Below are positions 30,701 to 37,419 of a stretch of 43,003 bases of DNA, piece by piece (positions within the stretch are counted from its first letter, which is position 1; every line of letters starts with the position of its first letter). Below the pieces are notes generated by a model. That model searched no databases, was not told the DNA's origin, and saw nothing but the letters and a program-made list of their open reading frames with translations. The stretch comes from a virus. A program made the position numbers and the translations under genes. The stretch is taken from positions 1 to 43,003 of IMG/VR virus record IMGVR_UViG_3300020020_000083. The stretch is one strand, 5' to 3'.

Positions 30701-32566
30701 CTGCTCGAAGGCGGGCACGGCCACGGCGATGAGTTGCTGGATGGCGGGGAGGAGCGTCACGGTGAACCAGTTGGAGAATTGCTGTACCAGCGGCATGATC
30801 GCCGCGATGGCGGTCGTCACCGCCGTCTGTATCGCCGTCCACCCCGCCATGAATGCGGGAACGACGTTGGTGGTGATGAACGTGCCAAGTTGCTGCAAGC
30901 CGGGAAGCAATGTGCCGGTGATGAAGGTGACGATTTGCTGAATAATCGGCATCGTCGCATCCCTGATGCCCATCCAGTTGGTCGCCCACGCCACCGCCAG
31001 CGCGCCGACAATCACGACGAGCGCGGTGATGGGCGCACCGAGCGCGGCGATGATGCTGCCGAGCACCGGCAGCACGGTCGAGAGCGCGCCCACGATTGGC
31101 CCCAGCCCCGTCAGCGCCCCGACCAGGAGCGGCAAGGCGATCCCCACGACGCGCACCGCAGGACCGAGCGCCAGGAACCCGGCGATGAGTCCCTGCACCG
31201 GCGTGGGCAGCGCGTTGAACGCCTCCTTCGCCTGCACCACGACGCCCTTGATTTTCTCCAGTGCGGTGAGGAGCGTGTTGACCCCGCCCGACGCCCGCGC
31301 CATCGCGTCAGGTCCGAACGCCGCCTCGATGGCCTTGAGGATGGGGCCGAACATGCCATTGATGTCGCCCGAGGCCAGCGACTTGAACGCCGTCACCAGC
31401 GAGCCGATAGCGGTGCCCGCCCGCTCCACCAGCCCCGGCAGCGCGCCCAACCCCGCCGAGAGCGCGCCCGCGAGTCGCGGCCCCCACGCCTGCAAGAGCG
31501 GGATGCTCGCGTTGGTCGCCTGCGTGGCGAGGTCCACCAGTTGCTTCAAGGCGGGGAGGAACGCCATCCCGAGCGCGATCTGCGCCGTCTCGAATGAACC
31601 TTTCAGCGCCTCGATGCTGCCCTTGAGGTTGTTGTTCCGCATCGCGCCGACTTGCGCCGCCGTGGCCCCATTCTCGATTTCGTGCAGCCACTTGTTGATA
31701 CCGGCCGCGCCCTCGCCATACAGCACCGTCGCAGCCGTCAGTGCTTCATTCCCGAACAGCGTGGAGAGGGCGTGCGCCCGCTGCTGGTCGGTCAACCCCT
31801 CCATCTTGCCGCGCAGCTCGCCGCTCACGTCGGCGAGGGATTTCATCTGCCCGTTGGTGTCGAAGAACTCTAGCCCGAGTTCCTTGATAATCTTGGACGC
31901 CTGCTTGGAAGGGCTGGCGAGGTTGACGAGCATCGAGCGCAGCGCCGTCCCGGCCGCGCTGCCTTTGATGCCCTGGTTCCCGAGCGCGGCAATGGTGGCG
32001 GTCACTTCCTCGATGCTGAGGCCCATGCTGTTGGCGATCGGGCCGACATACTTCATCGCCTCGGCAATATCGTCCACGCTGATGGCGCTGCTATTGGCTG
32101 CGCTGGCGAAGAGGTCCGCGACCATCGCCGCATCGCTGCCCGCTAGCCCGAAGTTGGCGAGCGCCATCGCGGCAATCTCGGCCGCGCGCCCCACGTCGAT
32201 GCCGCCAGCCGAGGCGAGGCGCAGCGCGCCCAGCGCACCACCGCCCACGATGTCCTGCACCGAGAGGCCCGCCGCCGCGAGTTCGCGCATCGCGGTCGCC
32301 GCCTCGGTCGCGCCGATGCCCGATAGGCTGGTGTCCTGGCCGAGTTGGATGGCGGTGTCGGAGAGGGTTTGTAACTCCTTGTCCGACGCGCCCGCCACGG
32401 CGGCAACGCCGCTCATCGCGGACTCGAAGTCCATCGCCGCGCCGATGCTCGACACCAGCCCGGTCGCCAACCCGAGGCCCGCAGCCGCGACCGTGGCAAG
32501 CCCAGCCGTCGCCACTTTGGCGAGGCCACTCATGCCGCCGAGTTGCTTCCCGAACCCGGACAACAC
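27800..32566 (-). CDS. Tail tape measure protein
   Basis: At least 1,588 aa, the largest protein here; its length sets tail length, roughly 0.15 nm per residue in known siphoviruses. Residues 40-330 are the PhageMin_Tail domain (AMDFESAMSGVAAVAG, STLFGNEALTAATVLYG). Hydrophobic helices fill 400-700, and Ala-rich repeats with DLMEKFGTWAGRFE or similar cover 1100-1500. GTG at 32566 is the first standard start, but the frame stays open for 19 more codons to an ATA at 32623 preceded by AGGTGGG. Those codons (ASAAELVVLLTAKDQASS) are typical of tape measure N termini, so the true start may be the ATA. Confidence 0.93.
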   Translation of the reverse strand: MLSGFGKQLGGMSGLAKVATAGLATVAAAGLGLATGLVSSIGAAMDFESAMSGVAAVAGASDKELQTLSDTAIQLGQDTSLSGIGATEAATAMRELAAAGLSVQDIVGGGALGALRLASAGGIDVGRAAEIAAMALANFGLAGSDAAMVADLFASAANSSAISVDDIAEAMKYVGPIANSMGLSIEEVTATIAALGNQGIKGSAAGTALRSMLVNLASPSKQASKIIKELGLEFFDTNGQMKSLADVSGELRGKMEGLTDQQRAHALSTLFGNEALTAATVLYGEGAAGINKWLHEIENGATAAQVGAMRNNNLKGSIEALKGSFETAQIALGMAFLPALKQLVDLATQATNASIPLLQAWGPRLAGALSAGLGALPGLVERAGTAIGSLVTAFKSLASGDINGMFGPILKAIEAAFGPDAMARASGGVNTLLTALEKIKGVVVQAKEAFNALPTPVQGLIAGFLALGPAVRVVGIALPLLVGALTGLGPIVGALSTVLPVLGSIIAALGAPITALVVIVGALAVAWATNWMGIRDATMPIIQQIVTFITGTLLPGLQQLGTFITTNVVPAFMAGWTAIQTAVTTAIAAIMPLVQQFSNWFTVTLLPAIQQLIAVAVPAFEQMRAAVVAAFEAALPGILAFIAGVQQLGVAVLPILQSVATTIMDTLGPAVMAIVDWATTVIPQFAAAWENVMAIVGPIIGGIADFIGATLSLISDLITEHTDSITSVFEGAWDVITGIVSLAFGVISGLISAGLQAIAGDWSGAWDTMKETASNAWDSIKTIISGAWAVISGSITIGASVVLRALTTAWEGIKTATGAAWDWIKDKISQAVEAVKTTASNAWESIKSTASSAWEGVKTTVSTAMTGMQNAVAQGIVSIVAKMAGLAAQIVGALAGLYGRMYSAGRNAVQGLLDGLSSLLGAVQKKAGELASAVSSAVTGALGIKSPSTVMREYGQNIVQGLVAGMDDKEQDAAKKAADVASAIAKAVTDTLGALKALANFDFVKDSPSGEAMGWFRHLTESMLATMQEAAAGFEEKALEHTGKFADTVGKVGGSVKNAVDGLLALGKADWANSSPTGNAMGWFMHLVQSLVQNFVEAGANFEEDGLKGAERFAEAVGKVTGVISGAVTGLQSLAKFVAPAETKVSDFMRSLADLMEKFGTWAGRFEEDSLQASARFAEAAGKVVGILDNGVKGLMSLDAFVAPAETQVTAFMTSLSDLMEKFGTWAGNFEQDVLDSTSRFAEAAGKVAGVIGPAVDGFAKLATLAAPSETAISQLAAGIRAVVKKFSEMATMLDAEGTEATGKFAEAAGKALGAAKTGVELFAAMSGDKDKAGNNQPVGIPSAKAIDELSEGIKYVIRKFAEMARSMEDDGIKQMQAFASAAGQVLSAAKTGTDLFKQMEKLAVPSAEAIDYLLGTIGLIITKIRQIAAGIGTQGLAEAQAFATGSLNVISALTAGLKEFEELAKWKDLPAKQLEEMWKGLEGALSWARDLTARASAIKSEAEEFLRTMQDAARAFAEGMSISNGMSGTPALSAPLGVGGNSGGGSGTPGGVSGPIYEFTINGDIYDGSRFEDRVVSAISTADRRGR

Positions 32567-32691
32567 CGACGACGCCTGGTCTTTGGCTGTGAGAAGGACG
32601 ACTAACTCTGCCGCGCTTGCTATGGCGTATAACCCACCTGAAACGTATCATGCACGACAATCGTATCTAAGTCCCAATGAGGAGGAGAGCC

Positions 32692-33105
32692 ATGTACCGA
32701 CTGCTGCTCGTTCCGTTCGTCCTGGTGGCGCTGGTGGCCTGTGGTGGCACCGCGCCGACCGCCACGCCCACCTTCGCCCGCTACACCGCCGATGATGTGA
32801 CCAAGGCGCTGATGCCGCTGGGGATAACCGACATCAAGGCGGGGACGCGCGACCCCAAGAGCGTGGCCCCGAACACCTACACCGCCGCGCAAGAGTTCAG
32901 CATCCCGAGCATCGCCCCGAAGGGCGGGCAGGTGCAGATATTCGCCACGGCCAGCGACCTGGCCGCGATGCAGACCTGGTATGCCCGATTCCCCGACCTG
33001 GCCCCGTATGTCTATGTGAAGGGCAATGCGCTCGTGCAACTGAACAACACCTTGCCGAAGGCCGAGGCCGAGAAGTTCCGCGCCGCCGTCGAGGGGATGC
33101 GTTAG
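32692..33105 (+). CDS. Lipoprotein, probable moron gene
   Basis: A 137-aa protein with a lipoprotein signal: MYRLLLVPFVLVALVACGG, lipobox LVAC with Cys17. A Thr/Pro-rich linker (TAPTATPTF) follows, then a compact alpha/beta domain ending AEKFRAAVEGMR. It is on the opposite strand to the tail genes and touches the chaperone stop by four bases. AGGAGGAG lies before ATG at 32692; a TATAAC at 32628 is a possible -10. Such lone lipoproteins can block superinfection or change the host surface. That role is inferred. Confidence 0.72.
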   Translation: MYRLLLVPFVLVALVACGGTAPTATPTFARYTADDVTKALMPLGITDIKAGTRDPKSVAPNTYTAAQEFSIPSIAPKGGQVQIFATASDLAAMQTWYARFPDLAPYVYVKGNALVQLNNTLPKAEAEKFRAAVEGMR

Positions 33106-33362
33106 TCCTCGTACCGGGTGAATGTCTCGTCTGGCTTGAGCCCTTCCATCGCCGCTTTCGCCTCGCCCTCCGCGCCCATCACGGCGAGGTAGTAGCGCAC
33201 GCGGTCGGCCGGTTCGTCCTCAAGTTGCCACGGCCACTTGCCGAACCGCTCGGCCAGATGCACCAGCGCCAGCGGCCAGGGGCACCCGACGTTGCGCCTC
33301 TTGCGCGGCGGCTTGCGCGCGTCGTCGGTGAAGGCCCAGATGGCCGCGTCTAGGCTTTTGGG
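33102..33362 (-). CDS. Tail assembly chaperone, frameshifted C-terminal part (gpGT-like)
   Basis: This frame has no start of its own. It is reached by a -1 frameshift at CCCAAAA and adds about 86 residues (PKSLDAAIWAFTDDARKPPRKRR, ALVHLAERFGKWPWQLEDEPADRVRYYLAVMGAEGE) to the first chaperone. FGKWPWQLEDEPADRVRYYLA is the usual T-domain look (helical, Trp, DLPADR-like). The short and long forms act together on the tape measure before tail assembly, in the standard place before the tape measure gene. Confidence 0.82.
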   Translation of the reverse strand, partial: PKSLDAAIWAFTDDARKPPRKRRNVGCPWPLALVHLAERFGKWPWQLEDEPADRVRYYLAVMGAEGEAKAAMEGLKPDETFTRYED

Positions 33363-33778
33363 ACCGTCTCGCCCGCGCCCAGCTTGCCGATGAGCGCCAT
33401 CAGCAACTCCGCAGGCACCTGGCGAAACCCGTCCGCGTTGCAGGGGATGGCGTTCCCCTCCTCGTCGCACACGTCCCACGCGATGACCAGTTGCGGCAGG
33501 ATGCGGATGAGTTCGCCGAACGCGCGCACACCCGCCATGTTGTCGTCGCCGCCCGCCTGGAGTTCGCTCAGGGTGAGGAAGAGGCCGAACGGCGCATTGG
33601 TGCGAATCGTCGCGCTGAACCCCGCGTAGTCGTCCTCAAGGTGTACGATGCGGGTCTTGATGGGCATACGCGCTTTGCCGGGGAGCACCAACGGCGGCGG
33701 CGTGCCGTGCCCGTTGCCCCCTTCGCTGTGCTCTGCGTCCATGTAGACCACCCTCTCGCCGCCCAGAATTGCGCTCAT
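33350..33778 (-). CDS. Tail assembly chaperone (gpG-like)
   Basis: A 142-aa protein starting MSAILGGERVVYMDAEHSEG. KTRIVHLEDDYAGFSATIRTNAPFGLFLTL and ELIRILPQLVIAWDVCDEEGNAIPCNADGFRQVPAELLMAL match the short tail chaperones that hold the tape measure protein. It ends eight bases past a CCCAAAA slip site. ATG at 33778 has GGGGG five bases before it. Start could also be one codon earlier. Confidence 0.82.
   Translation of the reverse strand: MSAILGGERVVYMDAEHSEGGNGHGTPPPLVLPGKARMPIKTRIVHLEDDYAGFSATIRTNAPFGLFLTLSELQAGGDDNMAGVRAFGELIRILPQLVIAWDVCDEEGNAIPCNADGFRQVPAELLMALIGKLGAGETVPKA
33356..33362 (-). other. -1 ribosomal frameshift site CCCAAAA
   Basis: On the minus strand the in-frame reading is C-CCA-AAA, a perfect X-XXY-YYZ slip heptamer. 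The zero-frame stop TAG follows within two codons. After slipping, the frame is open to 33102. This matches the G/GT chaperone arrangement conserved in siphoviruses. Confidence 0.85.
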
Positions 33779-33831
33779 CATGTCCCCCAGCAGGGGCGAC
33801 GACCCAGCCAGCCGCCGCCCCCGCATCTGTA

Positions 33832-34230
33832 CTAGAGGTTGTTACCCCACGACCCGTTCGCCGTGATGGTGCCCGAGATGGTCGCGGGACCGTCCACCGG
33901 CACCTCGATCGAGTAGTCCACCCAGCAGGGGCCATAGGCGTATTTCGCCGCCGCGTCCGTAGACACGTAGAGATACGCCTTCGCGCCGTCCGCCGAAAGG
34001 CTCGCCGTTTTTACGGTGCTGTCGGTGTCGTCCCAATAGCCGCTGAACTCGACCGATACGTCAGGGAGTCCCTGCACGTAGGTCTTGTTCGAGTCGCCGA
34101 AACTGGTCGTCTCTTCCTTGTCCGTGGAGTAGTCGAGACTCCAGTTGGAGAGGGATGCGACCGGGGTTGCCGTCCCGGCTGCCGTGGTTGCGAGGTAGAG
34201 CCTGCCCTTGCGTCCGTGGTACCTGGCCAA
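33832..34230 (-). CDS. Major tail tube protein
   Basis: A 132-aa beta-rich protein: GRKGRLYLATTAAGTATPVASLSNWSLDYSTDKEETTSFGDSNKTYVQGLPDVSVEFSGYWDD is typical of phage major tail tube subunits, as is the C-terminal ATISGTITANGSW. It lies right before the chaperones and tape measure. The start is TTG at 34230, with AAGGG upstream. A 50-base gap with a weak -10-like TGTATAGG (minus strand, near 34255-34262) may hold a promoter for this high-level gene. Confidence 0.85.
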   Translation of the reverse strand: MARYHGRKGRLYLATTAAGTATPVASLSNWSLDYSTDKEETTSFGDSNKTYVQGLPDVSVEFSGYWDDTDSTVKTASLSADGAKAYLYVSTDAAAKYAYGPCWVDYSIEVPVDGPATISGTITANGSWGNNL

Positions 34231-34272
34231 AACTGCTAACCCTTTTCAGCTAATGTTCGCCTATACATTCAG

Positions 34273-34296
34273 ACCGCTGCATCAGTCAGCAGCGGT
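34273..34296 (-). other. Hairpin at end of glycosyltransferase gene
   Basis: 8-bp stem (34273-34280 with 34289-34296) and an 8-nt loop overlapping the glycosyltransferase stop codon. It may end or slow transcription before the tail tube gene, or stabilise that transcript. Confidence 0.4.
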
Positions 34297-35358
34297 AGCC
34301 AATGCGTCGCGCGAGGCCACGCCATGCCCCGCGAGAGTCGCCGTGAGTTGGGCCGCACGAGCGGCGTAGGTGTGGGGTGCCGCCTTGCCGGGGAGTTGCG
34401 CGGCGAAGAATTGCCGATCGACCTCGCGTGGCAGATAGCGCCGTATGTATTGTTCGAGTTGCTGCGGGGTGCGATAGGTCGGCACCAATGAGCCGAACAC
34501 CTCGAATATCTCGTCGCGCTCATCGCTCATCGCGAACGCCCCGCACGCGGCCAGTTCCAGCGCGCGCGGGTTCAGCGACTCCGCGCCCTCGATGTGCTCC
34601 ACGCCGAGGCCGTAGCCCTTGCTGGTGCGGTAGGGGTTGAGGTTCACCTTGGCCGCCCGGTACATTGCCTGGGCGGTGCGGTTATCGACGATGCCGCCCT
34701 TGATGTAGCGCCGCAACTTGTGACGGCTTGGCAGCAGGCCGAACGCGCCGTACATCGCGAAGTCAATCCCGGTCCAGTCCACCTCGGAGAAGAGCGCGAT
34801 CCGCTCCTCGAACAGCGTGCCGATGAAGAGGACATCGTGCGCCGGTGTGCCCTCGGGAATCGGCCCGGTGCTCGACCGCTCGGGGTCGTAGGCGTGCGCC
34901 AGGTAGTGCGTGTTCGGGTTGACCCGCCCCAGCACCTCGACGCTGGTGCGCTCGTTGGTGAACACGATGTCTGCCCACGGTGCGACCCGCGCCTGCGCCT
35001 CATCGTCGTAGGGGGATTCGCTCAGGACGAGCGCCACCTTGACGCCCGCGCGCTTGAGCAGGATGAAGAAGTCGGGATGGAAGTACATGCCCGAGAAGAT
35101 GACCACCCAATCGGGCTGGTGGTAGAGCGCCTGCGGGATGACATCCATCGCCGCTTTCGTCAGCGCCTCCTCCCACGCGAGCGGGGTATTGCCTGAGCGC
35201 CGCGCCCGCCAGCGGTAGAACTTCACCGCGTCATCGAGGCGCGTGCAGAGGTCGTAGTGCTTCACGTCGTGCCCCTGCGCGATGAGCGCGCGGGCGAAGC
35301 CGTGGAACACGTCGCCGGTGGCATAGGACGCGCCCGGATGGACGCACAAAAGCTTCAT
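34282..35358 (-). CDS. CgeB-like glycosyltransferase
   Basis: A 358-aa GT-B fold protein. The N terminus (MKLLCVHPGASYATGDVF, DWVVIFSGMYFHPDFFILLKRAGVKVALVLSESPYDDEAQARVAPWADIVFTNERTSVEVLG) and the middle (DVLFIGTLFEERIALF, AKVNLNPYR, ESLNPRALELAACGAF) match the Glyco_trans_1_2 / CgeB type. It probably moves a sugar to a protein or glycan. ATG at 35358 has GAGGGA upstream, overlapping the promoter of the tRNA-like gene. It lies between the aminotransferase and the tail tube gene. Confidence 0.8.
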   Translation of the reverse strand: MKLLCVHPGASYATGDVFHGFARALIAQGHDVKHYDLCTRLDDAVKFYRWRARRSGNTPLAWEEALTKAAMDVIPQALYHQPDWVVIFSGMYFHPDFFILLKRAGVKVALVLSESPYDDEAQARVAPWADIVFTNERTSVEVLGRVNPNTHYLAHAYDPERSSTGPIPEGTPAHDVLFIGTLFEERIALFSEVDWTGIDFAMYGAFGLLPSRHKLRRYIKGGIVDNRTAQAMYRAAKVNLNPYRTSKGYGLGVEHIEGAESLNPRALELAACGAFAMSDERDEIFEVFGSLVPTYRTPQQLEQYIRRYLPREVDRQFFAAQLPGKAAPHTYAARAAQLTATLAGHGVASRDALATAAD

Positions 35359-35366
35359 GCTACAAT
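35358..35366 (+). promoter_or_regulatory. Extended -10 promoter of tRNA-like gene
   Basis: TG-C-TACAAT ends 14 bases before the tRNA-like sequence. It matches the HNH cassette promoters (TG-N-TATAAT), starts on the start codon of the leftward glycosyltransferase, and has no clear -35. Confidence 0.5.
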
Positions 35367-35379
35367 TCCCTCGATGGCT

Positions 35380-35452
35380 GGGGGCTGTAGAGTAACCGGC
35401 AGTTCGCCCGCTTTCGGGGTGGGAAGTGTGGGTTCGACTCCCACGAGTCCCC
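35380..35452 (+). tRNA. tRNA-Arg-like gene, anticodon TCG
   Basis: A cloverleaf fits well. The acceptor GGGGCTG (35381-35387) faces GAGTCCC (35445-35451) with a G-G mismatch at 7-66; G35380 can pair with C35452. U8-A9, the D stem GAGT/GTTC and loop AACCGGCA carry A14, GG18-19 and A21. The anticodon stem is CCCGC/GTGGG with loop TTTCGGG (anticodon TCG, 35414-35416). The T stem is GTGGG/CCCAC with loop TTCGACT. CCA is not encoded. It would read CGA, and by wobble other CGN. It runs against the late genes. The mismatch and C at position 73 make charging uncertain. Confidence 0.68.
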
Positions 35453-35464
35453 TCGCCATCACCC

Positions 35465-36583
35465 TCACGCCGCCCTCCGCGCCCGCATGAAGGCCCATTC
35501 GTGAATGATTCGCGCGATGTATTCGCGCTGCTCGTCGCTCACCCACCAACCATTAGGGATGCTCACTTGCCGCGCGTCGAAGGCGTCCACACCGGGCAGC
35601 GGGTCGCTGGTACTCACCTTCTTGAAGGCGTCGTGGGCATCATTGCGCCGGTGTACCTGGCTGGTGGCGATGCCGCGCTCCCCGAGGTACGCGGAGAAGC
35701 TGTCGCGGTCGTCCACGCACAGCGTCATCAGCCAGTAGGCGCACGCCGGGTCGTAGGGCGGCACGTCGATACCGGGGAGGTCGGCCAACCAGCGGCAGTA
35801 GTACTCCGCGTTGGCGCGACCACGGTCCACCGCCGCCGCCAGGCCGGGGAGGTTGGCGAGGCCGATGGCCGCCGCGATGTCGTTCAATTGGTACTTGTAG
35901 CCAATCTCCTGGATGTTCTGCGCGCAGCGGAAATCCGCGCTGCTCTCGCGGTCGAGGCCATACCAGCGGAGCAACTTCGCGCGCTGGTATTGGCTCGGTG
36001 GGGTGATGAGCGCGCCACCGTCGCCCATCGTCAGATGCTTGATGGCCTGGAAGGAGTAGCAGACGTAATCGCCTTCGTTGCCGCCGTAGGGGCCGTGTGC
36101 CGCATCCTCGATGATGGCAGGAATGCGCCCGCCACCTTGGGCAACCTCAACGAGCATTCGCATCTTGCCGTATTCGCAATTCCGCCCGCCCCAGTTGACC
36201 GCGATGATCGCCTTCGTCCGCTCTGTGACCTTCTCGGCCACGCTCAGCGGGTCGATGTTCCCGGTCAGCGGGTCAACGTCAGCCCAGACGATGCGCGCAC
36301 CACGCAGCGCGGGCGGGCTATTGGTCGCCGTGCAGGTGATGGGCGTGGTGATGACCTCATCCCCTGGCCCCACGCCGATGAGATGCAGCGCGAGGTCGAT
36401 GGCGCTGGTGCAGGAGTTGAGCAATAGCGGCGGTTCGGGTGCGCCGATGAGTTCGCCAAACTGGCGCTCGAACTCCGCGCACTTCGGACCTTGGCCGATG
36501 TACCCTGATGACAGCACCTCGTTGACGAGGTAGCCCGCGCCTTCGTCCATGCGAACTTGAAATAGCTTTATCTCGTGACTCAT
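35465..36583 (-). CDS. DegT/DnrJ/EryC1/StrS-type sugar aminotransferase
   Basis: A 372-aa PLP enzyme of the type that places an amino group on a keto sugar nucleotide. The N terminus has SSGYIGQGPKCAEFERQFGELIG. Asp160 in the IIEDAAHGPYG motif and Lys182 in SFQAIKHLTMGDGG bind PLP. LNDIAAAIGLANLP is the usual dimer segment. ATG at 36583 uses GGGGAGGGG, which belongs to the HNH cassette 2 boundary. It sits next to glycosyltransferases and an acetyltransferase, so it should supply an amino sugar. The exact sugar is unknown. Confidence 0.9.
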   Translation of the reverse strand: MSHEIKLFQVRMDEGAGYLVNEVLSSGYIGQGPKCAEFERQFGELIGAPEPPLLLNSCTSAIDLALHLIGVGPGDEVITTPITCTATNSPPALRGARIVWADVDPLTGNIDPLSVAEKVTERTKAIIAVNWGGRNCEYGKMRMLVEVAQGGGRIPAIIEDAAHGPYGGNEGDYVCYSFQAIKHLTMGDGGALITPPSQYQRAKLLRWYGLDRESSADFRCAQNIQEIGYKYQLNDIAAAIGLANLPGLAAAVDRGRANAEYYCRWLADLPGIDVPPYDPACAYWLMTLCVDDRDSFSAYLGERGIATSQVHRRNDAHDAFKKVSTSDPLPGVDAFDARQVSIPNGWWVSDEQREYIARIIHEWAFMRARRAA

Positions 36584-36597
36584 TTAGCCCCTCCCCG

Positions 36598-36606
36598 TGG
36601 TATAAT
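36598..36606 (+). promoter_or_regulatory. Extended -10 promoter of HNH cassette 2
   Basis: TG-G-TATAAT. On the minus strand the bases just beside it read GGGGAGGGGCTAAATG, the ribosome binding site and start of the aminotransferase gene. Confidence 0.75.
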
Positions 36607-36612
36607 TTGGGG

Positions 36613-36682
36613 AGAGGAAAGCCGGAGCGCTGCTACTAACAGCCCCCGGCGTGACGCCCCAAAGCCTGTCAAGGAGGCTCAG
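36613..36682 (+). ncRNA. Conserved structured 5' leader of HNH gene 2
   Basis: P1: GCCGG (36621-36625) with CCGGC (36646-36650), and GCTG (36629-36632) with CAGC (36640-36643), loop CTACTAA. P2: AGCCT (36663-36667) with AGGCT (36675-36679), 7-nt loop GTCAAGG. Compared with leader 1, P2 changes AACCT/AGGTT to AGCCT/AGGCT, and P1 changes its outer stem, with both arms altered together. Confidence 0.65.
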
Positions 36683-37210
36683 ATGACGCACCCCAACTAT
36701 ACCACCCCAACTACTCCTGAGAATGTCGAAGATCGCTTCTGGTCGAAGGTTGACCGCAGCGGTGATTGTTGGCTGTATGTGCCGGGACCAAGCACGCGCT
36801 ATGGCATTTTTTGCCCCGGCCATCAAGGCAAGGTGAGCGCGCACCGCTTCTCCTACGAACTGGCCTATGGCCCCATTCCCCTTGGAATGCTGGTCTGCCA
36901 CCGCTGTGATGTGAAGCGTTGCGTTCGTCCTGATCACCTGTTTCTCGGCACTTCGGCGGACAATATCCATGACATGCACGCGAAGGGGCGTGGTCAGCGC
37001 GGAGATAAGCATTCCGCGCGCCTGCGTCCTGAGACTCGCCCACGGGGAAGCGCTCACGGTCGCGCCCGATTGACTGAGCGCGACGTGACGGAAATCCGCG
37101 CGGCTCTCGCCTTGGGCACCCGTGGCACCGTGTTGGCACGTCGCTTCTGTGTCACGGTGTCCACAATTAGCCGCATCAACAAGGGCCATATTTGGCGTCA
37201 CGTCGCATAG
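36683..37210 (+). CDS. HNH homing-type endonuclease 2
   Basis: A 175-aa protein starting MTHPNYTTPTTPENVEDRFW. The HNH_3-like core has RFWSKVDRSGDCWLY, SAHRFSYELAYGPIP and CHRCDVKRCVRPDHLFLG. The central Asn of the usual CDNxxC is replaced by Val here (CDVKRC), which may affect activity. The C-terminal part ELAARF-like (TVLARRFCVTVSTISRINKGHIWRHVA) is an HTH. AAGGAGG precedes the ATG. It runs against the late genes between the GNAT gene and the aminotransferase. Confidence 0.87.
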   Translation: MTHPNYTTPTTPENVEDRFWSKVDRSGDCWLYVPGPSTRYGIFCPGHQGKVSAHRFSYELAYGPIPLGMLVCHRCDVKRCVRPDHLFLGTSADNIHDMHAKGRGQRGDKHSARLRPETRPRGSAHGRARLTERDVTEIRAALALGTRGTVLARRFCVTVSTISRINKGHIWRHVA

Positions 37211-37219
37211 GGGGGCAAC

Positions 37220-37414
37220 ATGGCGAACAAAAAATTGCTGCGTGCGGAGAAGAACCGGGATGCCTGGATCGAACTGTACGCCGCTGCGGTTCGGTCGTAC
37301 ATTGACCACCTTCAGCGCGGCAACTACTATCAGGCCAATGCGGTGGCCGCGATTATTGAGGACACACGCAAGCAAGTAGAGCAGGCCTGCATCGAATTCG
37401 AGGAGGCGCACTAG
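37220..37414 (+). CDS. Small protein downstream of HNH 2
   Basis: A 64-aa helical protein (MANKKLLRAEKNRDAWIELYAAAVRSYIDHLQRG). ATG at 37220 has GGGGGG upstream, nine bases after the HNH stop, so it is probably on the same transcript as cargo of that cassette. It ends five bases before the convergent GNAT gene's stop. The other three cassettes lack it. Function is unknown. Confidence 0.5.
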   Translation: MANKKLLRAEKNRDAWIELYAAAVRSYIDHLQRGNYYQANAVAAIIEDTRKQVEQACIEFEEAH

Positions 37415-37419
37415 AGGAA

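Noticed and set aside
27479-32795. Several long plus-strand frames opposite the tape measure gene
   Set aside because: They are antisense shadows of an Ala-rich GC-rich gene, with no domain or ribosome binding site.
33102-33479. Independent gene in the second chaperone frame
   Set aside because: Its upstream part is a shadow of the first chaperone. The perfect slip site explains its translation.
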